Below are positions 9,141-16,958 of a stretch of 64,000 nucleotides of DNA, in pieces. The first letter of the stretch is position 1. Each line of letters starts with the position of its first letter. Source of the stretch: Candidatus Electrothrix rattekaaiensis (GTDB taxonomy: Bacteria; Desulfobacterota; Desulfobulbia; Desulfobulbales; Desulfobulbaceae); assembly GCA_032595675.1 (NCBI GenBank), contig JAVQMD010000002.1:992001-1056000 (forward strand), in the 5' to 3' direction. Both the position numbers and the translations under genes were made by a program. The notes beneath the pieces are model-generated. The model saw only the letters and a program-made list of their open reading frames with translations. It made no database searches and was not told where the DNA came from.

Positions 9141-9446
9141 ATGAATCCCTATAGGCTTTTGAATATCACCCCGGAGGCCACACCTCGGGAGATTGTGCAG
9201 GCTTCAGCATTAGCCTTACGGGAAAATAAGCATTCTGCTCGCGATATTGCTGAAGCGAGAAAACAGCTTATGAGTCCTGCGACCAAGTTCATCCTTGATT
9301 TCGTCCACACCGTTGATCTTGAGCCGCTCCTTGATGATATAAAAAAGGGGTTGGGTGAACTGGAAGAGAGGGAGGAGAGCGAAATAGTCGATTTGGTTAA
9401 AATGATTGATTTGGAACGATTGGACATTTTTGACAAACAGGTATGA
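9141..9446 (+). CDS. J-domain-like protein lacking HPD
   Basis: A 101-residue protein. The first 55 residues follow the J-domain layout: a NPYRLLNITPEATPREI opening, helix II, a short loop, then a helix III ending in the MSPATKF segment that matches the usual LSDPxKR region. The loop that should contain His-Pro-Asp, essential for stimulating Hsp70 ATPase, reads KHSARD. The C-terminal 40 residues are acidic and helical. It may have become a scaffold or a J-like regulator for the neighbouring Hsp70. It overlaps the longest grpE-like frame, and the grpE start follows within a few bases. Confidence 0.7.
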   Translation: MNPYRLLNITPEATPREIVQASALALRENKHSARDIAEARKQLMSPATKFILDFVHTVDLEPLLDDIKKGLGELEEREESEIVDLVKMIDLERLDIFDKQV

Positions 9447-9450
9447 CCGT

Positions 9451-9942
9451 ATGACCATGTCAAAGCAGGGAGAACAGACAGCCCCGGATGCCTTATTACG
9501 GGAAAAACTGATCGGGTTTCAGCGAGAAATCGCTGAGCTCAAGCAAAGCAACAAGGAGCAGGAAGAAGCAGCGGAACAGCGAGAGCAAGAGTTGCTTTTT
9601 GGCCTTTTTGAGGTCTTGGATGCCTTTGACAACCTGGAAAAGAATATTCAGGGTAAAGAGGGGCTCCTGGATAAGACAGGCCAGCGTTATGTGAAGAGCA
9701 CCCGCGCGGTGCAGCGAAAACTTCTGCGCCTGCTCCGATCCCGCCATGTGGAACCGTTGGAATTCCTGGATAACAAGGCCAGGATGGAGCAGTGCAAAAT
9801 TATTGCCACCCAAAATGATCCGGCTTTGGAAAACGAAGAGATCATCTCCGTGGAGAAAAAAGGGTATATGGAGACCGAGTGCAAGAGGATCCTCCGTAAG
9901 GCCGAGGTGGTGACGGTGTGCAATGACACCGCTCTGGGGTAA
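9451..9942 (+). CDS. grpE: GrpE-like nucleotide exchange factor
   Basis: A protein of about 163 residues with GrpE layout: an N-terminal coiled coil (about 15-60), then the exchange domain with helices and a C-terminal beta wing (EEIISVEKKGYM, then RILRKAEVVTV). I place the start at ATG 9451, with an ACAGG site ten bases upstream; ATG 9457 is also possible. It would release ADP from the divergent Hsp70 encoded by the first gene of the cassette. Sequence is diverged from housekeeping GrpE, consistent with a dedicated paralogue. The last 57 bases of its 3' part are duplicated exactly at 10662-10718. Confidence 0.85.
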   Translation: MTMSKQGEQTAPDALLREKLIGFQREIAELKQSNKEQEEAAEQREQELLFGLFEVLDAFDNLEKNIQGKEGLLDKTGQRYVKSTRAVQRKLLRLLRSRHVEPLEFLDNKARMEQCKIIATQNDPALENEEIISVEKKGYMETECKRILRKAEVVTVCNDTALG

Positions 9943-9948
9943 AAAAAA

Positions 9949-10242
9949 TTATTTTAAGGATGAGGGCCATTTCATGGAGGTGTGCAGGATTCGAAGAATA
10001 ATGACATCACTGTTTTGTTCGAGATAGGGAATAATATACGGTAAACCTGCGATAACCAATTCTCTGGTTCCGGTAACTCGACCTGGTCTTCCGATTCCAG
10101 GCTGATCTGCAAGAAGTTCGACAGACTCTCTTATTGTTTGGGCGACTTTTTGTGCAGCCGCAGGATTATCTGCCGCAATATACTCTACTGCCGCATCAAG
10201 GTTTTCAAGTGCTTTGTTTGTCCATCTAATCCGCATTGACAT
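9949..10242 (-). CDS. ParE/RelE-family toxin
   Basis: A 97-residue toxin of the RelE/ParE superfamily. MRIRWTNKALENLDAAVEYI is the typical first strand and helix, a PGIGRPGRVTGTRELVI segment forms the central strands, and YIIPY plus VIILRILH supply the C-terminal strands. ParE members poison DNA gyrase, RelE members cleave mRNA on the ribosome; the sequence looks closer to ParE. It is downstream of, and overlaps by 17 bases, the antitoxin gene. The pair is inserted on the opposite strand between grpE and rph and is bordered by a duplication scar. Confidence 0.88.
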   Translation of the reverse strand: MSMRIRWTNKALENLDAAVEYIAADNPAAAQKVAQTIRESVELLADQPGIGRPGRVTGTRELVIAGLPYIIPYLEQNSDVIILRILHTSMKWPSSLK

Positions 10243-10465
10243 TCCACCGGGAAAAACGCTCTGCCACTTGCTTGTCCGAGGCTAAATCTCCGTTTGCCGC
10301 TTCATCAAGTCCAGAGTTTACTTCATGAACAAACCATTCCTCGTAACTGAGAAAACGTTGAATCGCTTGATTGATAACCCAAGTGCGTGAACGGTTCATG
10401 ACTTTTGCCATAGAATCGACACGAGTAAGCACACTGTCTTCCATGCGGATTGTTGTTGCCTTCAT
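10226..10465 (-). CDS. Ribbon-helix-helix antitoxin
   Basis: A 79-residue antitoxin. The N-terminal half, with ATTIRMEDSVLTRVD followed by SRTWVINQAIQRFL, is a clear ribbon-helix-helix DNA-binding domain of the CopG/ParD type. The acidic C-terminal half would neutralise the overlapping ParE-like toxin. The antitoxin comes first in the operon, as is usual, and probably represses the promoter upstream (about 10466-10560) together with the toxin. Length is normal, so the module looks functional. Confidence 0.85.
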   Translation of the reverse strand: MKATTIRMEDSVLTRVDSMAKVMNRSRTWVINQAIQRFLSYEEWFVHEVNSGLDEAANGDLASDKQVAERFSRWNVNAD

Positions 10466-10592
10466 CTTAACCCTCTCAGATGGAGTTAATTGTGGTCAAT
10501 TGTAATCGAATGTATTCATCATGAATATATAGTAGCATTGGTTACGTATTTTAAGCAAGAGGAATAAAAGACTCGCTACTCTACCGCTACTT

Positions 10593-10718
10593 CATGGCCA
10601 AGGCAATAAGCCGATCCAGCAGGGCCGAGAAGTCGAGCCCGGCTTGGAGAGCTGTTCTGGTCGAGTGCAAGAGGATCCTCCGTAAGGCCGAGGTGGTGAC
10701 GGTGTGCAATGACACCGC
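10593..10718. repeat. Mosaic scar made of ddl-end and grpE-end copies
   Basis: Two fragments of neighbouring genes are fused here. 10593-10647 matches 11503-11557 (the 3' end of ddl) at 52 of 55 positions. 10662-10718 is identical over 57 bp to 9876-9932 (the 3' part of the grpE-like gene). The scar lies between the TA module and rph. The perfect grpE copy therefore brackets the TA module as a direct repeat, which suggests the module arrived by a recent duplication or recombination event. Confidence 0.9.
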
Positions 10719-10735
10719 CCACCGATGACCTCTGC

Positions 10736-11437
10736 TTATTCCTCCCAGAATTCTAATAATTCCTGAATTCCCTTCCAGGCCAGCCTAGCCATGTCCGTAA
10801 ACTGCTCTGGAGCAAAGGGCTGGCCTTCAGCTGTTGCTTGGGCCTCAATCCAACGACCATCTGCTGCCATGATGAAATTGGTGTCCACCTCGGCAGAGGA
10901 ATCCTCCTTATAATCCAGATCCAGAATTGCCTTGCCGTCAACGATACCAACACTGACCGCAGCAATGGGCAGGATGTCGGGTAGGGCGGCGAGCTTTTCC
11001 TGTTCCACCATCTTTTTTAGGGCCATGCGCAGGGCTAGCCCGGCACCAGTGATGGATGCACAACGGGTGCCGCCATCAGCATTGATAACGTCGCAATCTA
11101 CCCGCAGGGTATATTCTCCCAGGGTTTTTAGATCCACCATCATCCGCAGGGAACGACCGATCAGACGCTGAATTTCATAGGTCCGTCCTGTTCTACCGGA
11201 AGCTGCTTCCCGTCGGCTTCGGCTGTTGGTGGCGCAGGGCAGCATGCCGTATTCCGCTGTGATCCAGCCCTGCCCAGAATCTTTGAGAAAGGGCGGGACC
11301 TTGTCTTCCACAGAGACCCCACAGAGGACGTGGGTGTTGCCCATGCGGATTAGGACAGAGCCGTCTGCATGGAGCTGGGTTCCGTACTCAATGGTTACGG
11401 GGCGCAGCTCATCGGCTGCGCGGTTGTTTTTTCGCAT
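10736..11437 (-). CDS. rph: Ribonuclease PH
   Basis: A 233-residue phosphorolytic 3'-5' exoribonuclease that trims tRNA 3' ends using inorganic phosphate. The start region ([18 protein letters not shown]) and the body segments [25 protein letters not shown] and [17 protein letters not shown] are diagnostic. The ADGGTR segment and the Arg-rich loop form the phosphate and active-site region. Length is close to the usual 238. It lies just downstream of ddl on the same strand with a 60-bp gap. The gene appears intact. Confidence 0.95.
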   Translation of the reverse strand: MRKNNRAADELRPVTIEYGTQLHADGSVLIRMGNTHVLCGVSVEDKVPPFLKDSGQGWITAEYGMLPCATNSRSRREAASGRTGRTYEIQRLIGRSLRMMVDLKTLGEYTLRVDCDVINADGGTRCASITGAGLALRMALKKMVEQEKLAALPDILPIAAVSVGIVDGKAILDLDYKEDSSAEVDTNFIMAADGRWIEAQATAEGQPFAPEQFTDMARLAWKGIQELLEFWEE

Positions 11438-11496
11438 GATCCTCGTTTTGAAGGTATTGGGTTAAATGTATCGGGAAAAGAATGATCCGGTGCAGT

Positions 11497-12423
11497 TCAC
11501 TCCATTGCCAAGGCAATCAGCCGATCCAGCAGGGCCGAGAAGTCGAGTCCGGCTTGGGCTGCTGCTTGGGGCAGGAGGCTGGTCGGGGTCATGCCGGGAA
11601 TGGTATTGGTTTCCAGAAGGAAGATTTCATCGTCCTGGATGATCATATCAGTGCGGCTGTAGCCCCGCAGCTGCAAAGCGCGGTGTGCGGTGAGGCCGTA
11701 CTGTTGCGCCTTATCGCGAATGCTGTCGTCCACCTCTGCCGGGCAGACCTCGCGAGTGGCACCGGGTTGGTACTTAGCCTCGTAATCAAAGAACGCGTAT
11801 TTTGCATCAGGGATGACCTCCACCAGGGGCAGGGGGGTCAGCTCGTCATTGCCGAGCACACCCACGGTGATTTCCCGACCTTGGATAAACTCTTCCACCA
11901 TAACCTGATTGTCGTGCTCAAAGGCGGTGGCCAGGGCAGGGGAGAGCTGTTCCGGTTCACGGACAAGGGACATGCCCAGGGAGGAGCCTTGGCGGATGGG
12001 TTTGACCACCACGGGCAGGGTGAGTTTAGCGAGCAGAGGGGCGGAATCGGCGATATGCTCCTTGCTCGCCATTTCCCAGGCTGCAATTGGCAGGCCGTGC
12101 AGGCGGTACATGGTTTTGGCGAGGTTTTTATCCATTGCTAGGGCACTGCCCAAGACTCCGGCTCCCTGGTAGGGGATGCCCAGTAGCTCCAGCATACCCT
12201 GGACGGTACCGTCTTCGCCGTGGATGCCGTGTAGGAGGATGAAGGCGGCATCCAGCTGCTCTGCATCAGCGGCAAGACGGGCTAGGTCGGTGGCCGGGTC
12301 GTAGCGCACAACCTCGTATTTTTCTTTATTCAGGGCCTGTTCTACTCCGGCGGCTCCTTTCAGGGAGACCTCACGTTCGCCGGATGTGCCTCCGGCGATC
12401 AGGGCTAAGCGTATTTTGTTCAT
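11497..12423 (-). CDS. ddl: D-alanine--D-alanine ligase
   Basis: A 308-residue ATP-grasp enzyme that joins two D-alanines for peptidoglycan in the cytoplasm. The N-terminus has the GGTSGEREVSL loop and the catalytic HGIHGEDG region. The central part has the ATP-grasp segment with VVKPIRQGSSLGM, and the C-terminus has LLETNTIPGMTPTSLLPQ, which carries the metal-binding Glu and Asn. Length is normal. Its last 55 bases occur again, 52 of 55 identical, at 10593-10647. It probably shares a transcript with rph downstream. Confidence 0.95.
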   Translation of the reverse strand: MNKIRLALIAGGTSGEREVSLKGAAGVEQALNKEKYEVVRYDPATDLARLAADAEQLDAAFILLHGIHGEDGTVQGMLELLGIPYQGAGVLGSALAMDKNLAKTMYRLHGLPIAAWEMASKEHIADSAPLLAKLTLPVVVKPIRQGSSLGMSLVREPEQLSPALATAFEHDNQVMVEEFIQGREITVGVLGNDELTPLPLVEVIPDAKYAFFDYEAKYQPGATREVCPAEVDDSIRDKAQQYGLTAHRALQLRGYSRTDMIIQDDEIFLLETNTIPGMTPTSLLPQAAAQAGLDFSALLDRLIALAME

Positions 12424-12511
12424 GGTGTTGTTTAATGTTTTTGATGAACTGAGGAGTCTTCTTGTTTAACGGACTCCTTTTTGAAAGGGGTGCAATTTTG
12501 TATAAAATTCG

Positions 12512-15283
12512 TTATGTAACCTTAATCAACCCCTCATTCTCTGCGGTCAATTCCTCGTACAGGGCAAAAAGGAACTGCATCCTGTTCAGCTCGTTGGGGA
12601 AAGGTTGGGGGCGGTAGCATGTATCAACGGCTTTGTCTAAGGCGGCATGGGCCTTGGTGAGTTGCGCGGGCATGGTCAGCGGGTCGTAGAGGTCAGCAAG
12701 GGTGCTGTCCGGGAAAGCGGCGCGGGCTGCAAGCACGGCCTGAGCTGCCTGTTCCACCTTTGCTTTCTGCTTATCTGTTGCGTTGAGGGGCCAGGGGTAG
12801 TTGTTGTAGACAACTGTGCTTGAATAGCTATAATCGCTCTTCAGCCTTCCACATATATATTTTGTCCAGGTCATGTGTATTTCAGATGTTAACACGCCAA
12901 AATGATATAAAGTCGCATTTGGAACAAGCTGAATCTTATTGCTAGCAATCACATCCTTTTTTACATAGGCAATGGGAATATAACGCCTTCTTTCGGAAGA
13001 AACTTCAGGAACTGCGAGATAATCAGAATCCGGTTGACGATCCTCAGCAAACAATGTCGGATAAGCTGCCCACTTTTGCGTCGCTGTTTTTTTGCTCTCT
13101 GAACGCATCTGTTTTACCTGTTCAACTCTTCGCAATACGTTTGGGAGCTTTTGCAGTTCTGCCGGAGAAATCCCTTTTAACCAAAGACAATATCTATGAT
13201 TATTGTGGATAAGGTCTTGTCCTCCCTGAAAAGGTCTGATCCATTTTTCCGCTCCGGTTTCTTCCTCGACAAACTTGTTTTTTTCTTCTTCATTCTGAAA
13301 AATAAGATGTCCGCCATCAGTAGGTTTACTGCCCCATACCATTTTTGCTACATCGCAGAGAGGCTTTTTTCGTTTGGCAAGAACGAGCGAACCGGCATCA
13401 ACAAGATACGGGTTAATATTTTTCGCTTTTATCTCTTTTGGTTCACCTGAGATCTCAGCATAATCAAAGATTAATTTATTGTTAACCTCTGTGTCTGCAA
13501 AGCCAACAATGACAACATGAACAGCAGCGTTACCTTTTGCCTCGTTATTCCATCTGAATGTCCTGTGAGCAAAATTGATTACCATGCCATAGTTGTCAAT
13601 CAGTTCTTTCCACAGGATAGAAACCTGTTCCCCTTGAGTTATTGAGTTTGTCGATACAAAGGCAACTTTTATTTCAGTTTCTTGAACATATCTTGCTGCC
13701 AAAATGTACCACGCTGCAACATAATCCAGAACTCTTGCTCCCGAAATACCGGAAAAAATATTTTTCAGCTCGTTCTTCTGTTCAGCAGTTTGGTAATGCT
13801 TGCCGATAAAGGGCGGATTCCCGAGAATATAAGAAAGCCGCTCCTGCGCGACCACGCTTTCCCAGGGGATTTGCAACGCATTACCATGGACAATATTGGC
13901 AGTGGATTTCAACGGAATACGGGCAAAGTACATGCCAAAGGCTTCGGAAACCTTCAGGTTTATCTGATGATCCACCAGCCACATGGCAACCTGAGCAATC
14001 TGGGCCGGGAACTCTTCGTATTCAATGCCGTAAAACTGATCCACATTGACCCGGATCAGCTGCCCAAGCGTGAAGAGTTGTCCCTGTCTGGCCTGCCCTG
14101 AAAACGACTTCAGTTCTTTTTCAGGATAAAGTGCTTGCAGCACTTCCAGTTCCAGCAGGCGCAATTCTCTGTAGGTGATGACCAGAAAATTCCCGCAACC
14201 GCAGGCCGGATCAAGAAAGGTGAGTCGGGACAGTTTGGCGTGGAACTCGGCAAGTTTCTTTTTCGATTTTTTGACCCGAGCAAACTCGGCTTGCAGCTCT
14301 TCCAGAAAAAGGGGATTGATCAACTTGAGAATATTTGTTTCAGAGGTGTAATGCGCTCCCAGATTGCGCCGCTCTTTTGCATCCATGACCGACTGAAACA
14401 GACTACCGAAGATAGCCGGAGAAATCCCGGCCCAATCCAGCTCGCAGGCATCAAGCAGCATATTGCGCATGTCGGCATTGAAACCGGCCACGGGCAGCGA
14501 TTCAGCGAACAGATCCCCGTTGATATATTCAAAGGCCGCTAAATGTTCCGGCAGGGTTTGCAGCCGTTGTTCATGGGGCGTGTTGAGCACCTGAAAAAGA
14601 TGATTCAGGCGGTCGGCAAGGTCAGAACCGTCTTCAGCCGTATGGATTTGAATAAGGTCACGCAACAGGTTCTTTTCAAAGATGCCGGTGTCTTCGGCAA
14701 AGAGACAGAAGAGCAGGCGGACAAGATACCGCTCCAGATCATGGCCCGCATACCCGATAGCCTTGAGCTCATCATGGAGGCGACCCATTTTTTCCGCCGC
14801 CTTGATGTTAACGGGATGTTCCGGGGGAAGCTCCGTTACCGTCCAGCCCGCCATAAAGGCGAAATGCTTGATATTGGCGGGCAGGTCCACAAGCTGGAAC
14901 TCGGCAACGATGTCCCCACCTTGATCATAGTCATAGAGTCGGAAGTGGTCGAAATCGGAAACCAGAATGAACTTGGGCAGCTCTTTCTCGGTCAGGCCGG
15001 AAAAATAGTCGCTTGCCTGCTGATGGGCGCGGTCAAGGTCACGGCCCTTGGATTTATGTTCAATCAGCAGGGTGCCTTTCCAAAGCAAATCAATAAACCC
15101 GGCTTTGCCGTCGCCCTTTTTGATGTGCTGCTCAAAGCTGGCCACCCGCCTGCGGGATATCCCGAACACATTGAAAAAATCATCCCAGAACGATTTCGCT
15201 TCAGCGTGTTCGCTGGTTTCGTCCTTCCATTCCGCAGCAAAGGCAAAGGCCCGGTTGCGTATTTCATTCCATGACAGGGGCAT
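12512..15283 (-). CDS. Single-chain type II restriction-modification enzyme, MmeI-like
   Basis: A 923-residue polypeptide with the order of the type IIL MmeI family. An N-terminal nuclease domain has Asp65 and the ExK pair Glu75/Lys77 in IEHKSKG. A helical connector follows, then an amino-methyltransferase with the SAM motif DPACGCGNFL and the catalytic NPPF motif, and finally a target-recognition and C-terminal region. One chain therefore methylates adenine on one strand and cuts at a distance. No partner subunit is needed and none is present. The gene looks intact. It is bordered by a 21-bp repeat array, typical of an accessory locus. Confidence 0.9.
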   Translation of the reverse strand: MPLSWNEIRNRAFAFAAEWKDETSEHAEAKSFWDDFFNVFGISRRRVASFEQHIKKGDGKAGFIDLLWKGTLLIEHKSKGRDLDRAHQQASDYFSGLTEKELPKFILVSDFDHFRLYDYDQGGDIVAEFQLVDLPANIKHFAFMAGWTVTELPPEHPVNIKAAEKMGRLHDELKAIGYAGHDLERYLVRLLFCLFAEDTGIFEKNLLRDLIQIHTAEDGSDLADRLNHLFQVLNTPHEQRLQTLPEHLAAFEYINGDLFAESLPVAGFNADMRNMLLDACELDWAGISPAIFGSLFQSVMDAKERRNLGAHYTSETNILKLINPLFLEELQAEFARVKKSKKKLAEFHAKLSRLTFLDPACGCGNFLVITYRELRLLELEVLQALYPEKELKSFSGQARQGQLFTLGQLIRVNVDQFYGIEYEEFPAQIAQVAMWLVDHQINLKVSEAFGMYFARIPLKSTANIVHGNALQIPWESVVAQERLSYILGNPPFIGKHYQTAEQKNELKNIFSGISGARVLDYVAAWYILAARYVQETEIKVAFVSTNSITQGEQVSILWKELIDNYGMVINFAHRTFRWNNEAKGNAAVHVVIVGFADTEVNNKLIFDYAEISGEPKEIKAKNINPYLVDAGSLVLAKRKKPLCDVAKMVWGSKPTDGGHLIFQNEEEKNKFVEEETGAEKWIRPFQGGQDLIHNNHRYCLWLKGISPAELQKLPNVLRRVEQVKQMRSESKKTATQKWAAYPTLFAEDRQPDSDYLAVPEVSSERRRYIPIAYVKKDVIASNKIQLVPNATLYHFGVLTSEIHMTWTKYICGRLKSDYSYSSTVVYNNYPWPLNATDKQKAKVEQAAQAVLAARAAFPDSTLADLYDPLTMPAQLTKAHAALDKAVDTCYRPQPFPNELNRMQFLFALYEELTAENEGLIKVT

Positions 15284-15481
15284 AGCTCAGAAGTTCCTTT
15301 GTTGTAAAGGCCGGTTGGGTACTGTTGCAGAGAACTAACCATTCCGGTCGGCAAAAGTAAACAACAACCTTGCCAGCAGCTGGGGAAAAGTATTCATGCC
15401 GGTAGCACAGGCCGAAATGAGAGGAATAATTGAGGGGCGGAACCCAATGAATACAGGCTCTGCCTTTTTCCGGCGGCAGCT

Positions 15482-15733
15482 GATCTTTTAAAATCCAAGC
15501 CTCGCCTTTTTAAAGTAAGCCATGACTTTTAAAAAGTCACGACCCTGTTTTAAAAAATGAGGTCTCACCTTTAAAAGGAGAGTCCTCTTCTTTTAAAATA
15601 TAGCGTCCACTTTTTAAAGATGAGGGCTTACCTTTAAAAATATAGTGCCCACTTTTTAAAGGTGAGGGGTTGGAATTAAAAGCATGGCACCCACCTTTTA
15701 AAGGTGAGTCCCCTTCTTTAAAAAATAGGCCCG
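15482..15733. repeat. Degenerate 21-bp tandem array 2 with TTTTAAA core
   Basis: Twelve consecutive units of exactly 21 bp (starts at 15482, 15503, 15524 and so on to 15713). Each has a T3-5A3-6 core flanked by short C/G-rich segments; ACTTTTTAAAGGTGAGG is a representative part. The core gives in-frame TAA codons and no long frame crosses the array on either strand, so it does not encode a protein. The exact period persists although the flanks vary, which suggests selection or slippage at the DNA level. The stretch 15284-15481 before it holds no gene that I can see. Confidence 0.88.
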
Positions 15734-15841
15734 CATTTTCTTTTACTGGCAGCCCGCTATGAAAAGGTATGCCCCTGTAAGTAAATCAGGGACACATGAT
15801 AAAAAAGTATTCATATCGGTATCACAAGGTAAAATCAAACC

Positions 15842-15886
15842 GCGCAGCCGGGCGGGGCCACAGGTTCGAATCCCAATCTCCGGGCA
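15842..15886 (+). other. tRNA 3'-end-like fragment
   Basis: The segment contains GGTTCGAATCC followed by CAATCTCCGGGCA, which resembles a tRNA T-loop and acceptor 3' strand. The T-stem pairs at only two positions and no matching 5' half lies upstream, so it cannot be a working tRNA. It may be a remnant attachment site left by an integrated element, since tRNA 3' ends are common integration targets. Chance similarity is also possible. Confidence 0.3.
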
Positions 15887-15923
15887 AAAAGAAACCGGGT
15901 CACGCGCTACGCACGTACCCGGT
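15886..15923 (-). terminator. Rho-independent terminator of the exported-protein gene
   Basis: Read on the minus strand, ACCGGGT pairs with ACCCGGT (15917-15923 with 15894-15900) and is followed by TTTCTTTTT (15886-15893). It lies 33 bases after the stop of the minus-strand gene 15956-16330, the right place for its terminator. Confidence 0.7.
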
Positions 15924-15955
15924 AAAGAGGAGCCATCATGCAAACTTTCTTTTCT

Positions 15956-16330
15956 TCAAATTGTGCATCTCGTTTTATCACAATTACGGGGCTTTTTTTC
16001 GACCACTCTACTCGCCTCGTCCAGATCGCAAGCAGAAGTATGATGCACAGTAGAGTAGATAACAGCAACAAACTTACCTTTAACTTTCTTCGGTAATAGA
16101 TGGATCTGCATATTATCTTTCATCAATCCTGCCCCTATTTTCCTGTCCGTATTGTTAAGAAGATTGACAGCAGCATGGAACGCCTCATCAGCAGTATTTC
16201 CATACGCTTTGAAACAATCGTTATCGGCAGCAAAAGCAGAGGATACAGAAAAAATACAGGCAAAAGGAGTAGCGGCAATTAAAAATGCAGCTATGGTGAG
16301 ATCTCTCTTGAGAGTAGTGGTGTTTTTCAT
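15956..16330 (-). CDS. Small exported protein under a riboswitch
   Basis: A 124-residue protein with a signal peptide (hydrophobic stretch about 11-33, cleavage near SAFAA-D). The mature part, about 90 residues, has four Cys (in NDCFKAYG, TSACDLDEA, PRNCDKTRCT) that could form disulfides in the periplasm or outside. A strong GGAGGAATGTT ribosome site precedes the ATG. I do not recognise the family. The 5' leader carries a GEMM-like aptamer, so expression is probably set by a cyclic dinucleotide, which would link it to surface lifestyle, motility or extracellular traits. Confidence 0.75.
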   Translation of the reverse strand: MKNTTTLKRDLTIAAFLIAATPFACIFSVSSAFAADNDCFKAYGNTADEAFHAAVNLLNNTDRKIGAGLMKDNMQIHLLPKKVKGKFVAVIYSTVHHTSACDLDEASRVVEKKPRNCDKTRCTI

Positions 16331-16360
16331 AACATTCCTCCTGGAATTATAGAATTTGAA

Positions 16361-16440
16361 AGTAGGTAACTCGGCTATCTCTTAAAAGAGACCCGTGGCT
16401 TTCCGACACCGCTTCGCAACGGCTGTGGTCTTATCAACTT
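16361..16440 (-). ncRNA. Probable cyclic-di-GMP-I (GEMM) riboswitch
   Basis: On the minus strand the leader has a P2 hairpin CCGTT-GCGA-AGCGG with a GNRA tetraloop, then GGAAAGCCACGGGTCTC, a stem closed by TTTTAA, and AGAGATAGCCGAGTTACC. The AAAGCCACGGGTCTC and AGCCGAGTTACC blocks match the 3' half of the GEMM-I aptamer, where the P2 tetraloop docks into a receptor in P3. The segment before P2 (GACCACAG) is shorter than the usual GGCAAACC version, so a variant ligand such as cGAMP is possible. The ATG is about 30 bases downstream. An 8-bp hairpin (CTTTCTGG/CCAGAAAG) lies just upstream of the aptamer. Confidence 0.55.
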
Positions 16441-16958
16441 TCTGGTTCCGATCATCCAGAAAGTGTGTCACCTCAAAGAACATGCCATAAAAATATAACT
16501 TCAATTTGGCTATACTTTTTTTATATACTATTCATCACGAAATTGTCAAGTGATTTATAGTATAAGTTATCAAGAGAGATTTTTTCTTAAAAAGATGTTC
16601 ATGGAAAACGGTTAGGAACCGTCGTTTTATAAGAAATAAATCAGAGGAAAGCTTCGATTGAATACCAGCGATTTTAATTTACCAAAGATACATTGTTACC
16701 CTTTCCGTCCCAAACTCCTCAACGCTCACTTTTTTTTCGTGTCAAAGAATAAAAAATCCTGTTTGACAAAATCTAACTTTTCTAATAAAGATTAAGATCT
16801 GTTTTTCCGTGAAGGATACAGACTCCTCCCCACCGACGGACTCATTGAGCACCAAGCCTGCCATGCAGAGGTATACATGACCTTCACGCCATAGATTTGT
16901 AGTCAGGCAGTTTTATTCTTCTCGAACATGTTCAACAATAACCGAAGGAATACGTGAT
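16441..16958. other. AT-rich intergenic region between divergent genes
   Basis: This stretch separates the riboswitch-controlled gene (minus) from the lipoprotein gene (plus). It is AT-rich and must hold both promoters. I see no open frame, RNA gene or repeat that I can support. Confidence 0.5.

Noticed and set aside
11482-12141. Long plus-strand frame opposite ddl
   Set aside because: It is antisense to a conserved gene and has no recognisable domain.
15842-15886. Intact tRNA gene
   Set aside because: The T-stem pairs at only two positions and no 5' half exists.
15759-16053. Plus-strand proteins across the tRNA-like fragment
   Set aside because: They cover a terminator and the antisense of the exported-protein gene and have no ribosome site.
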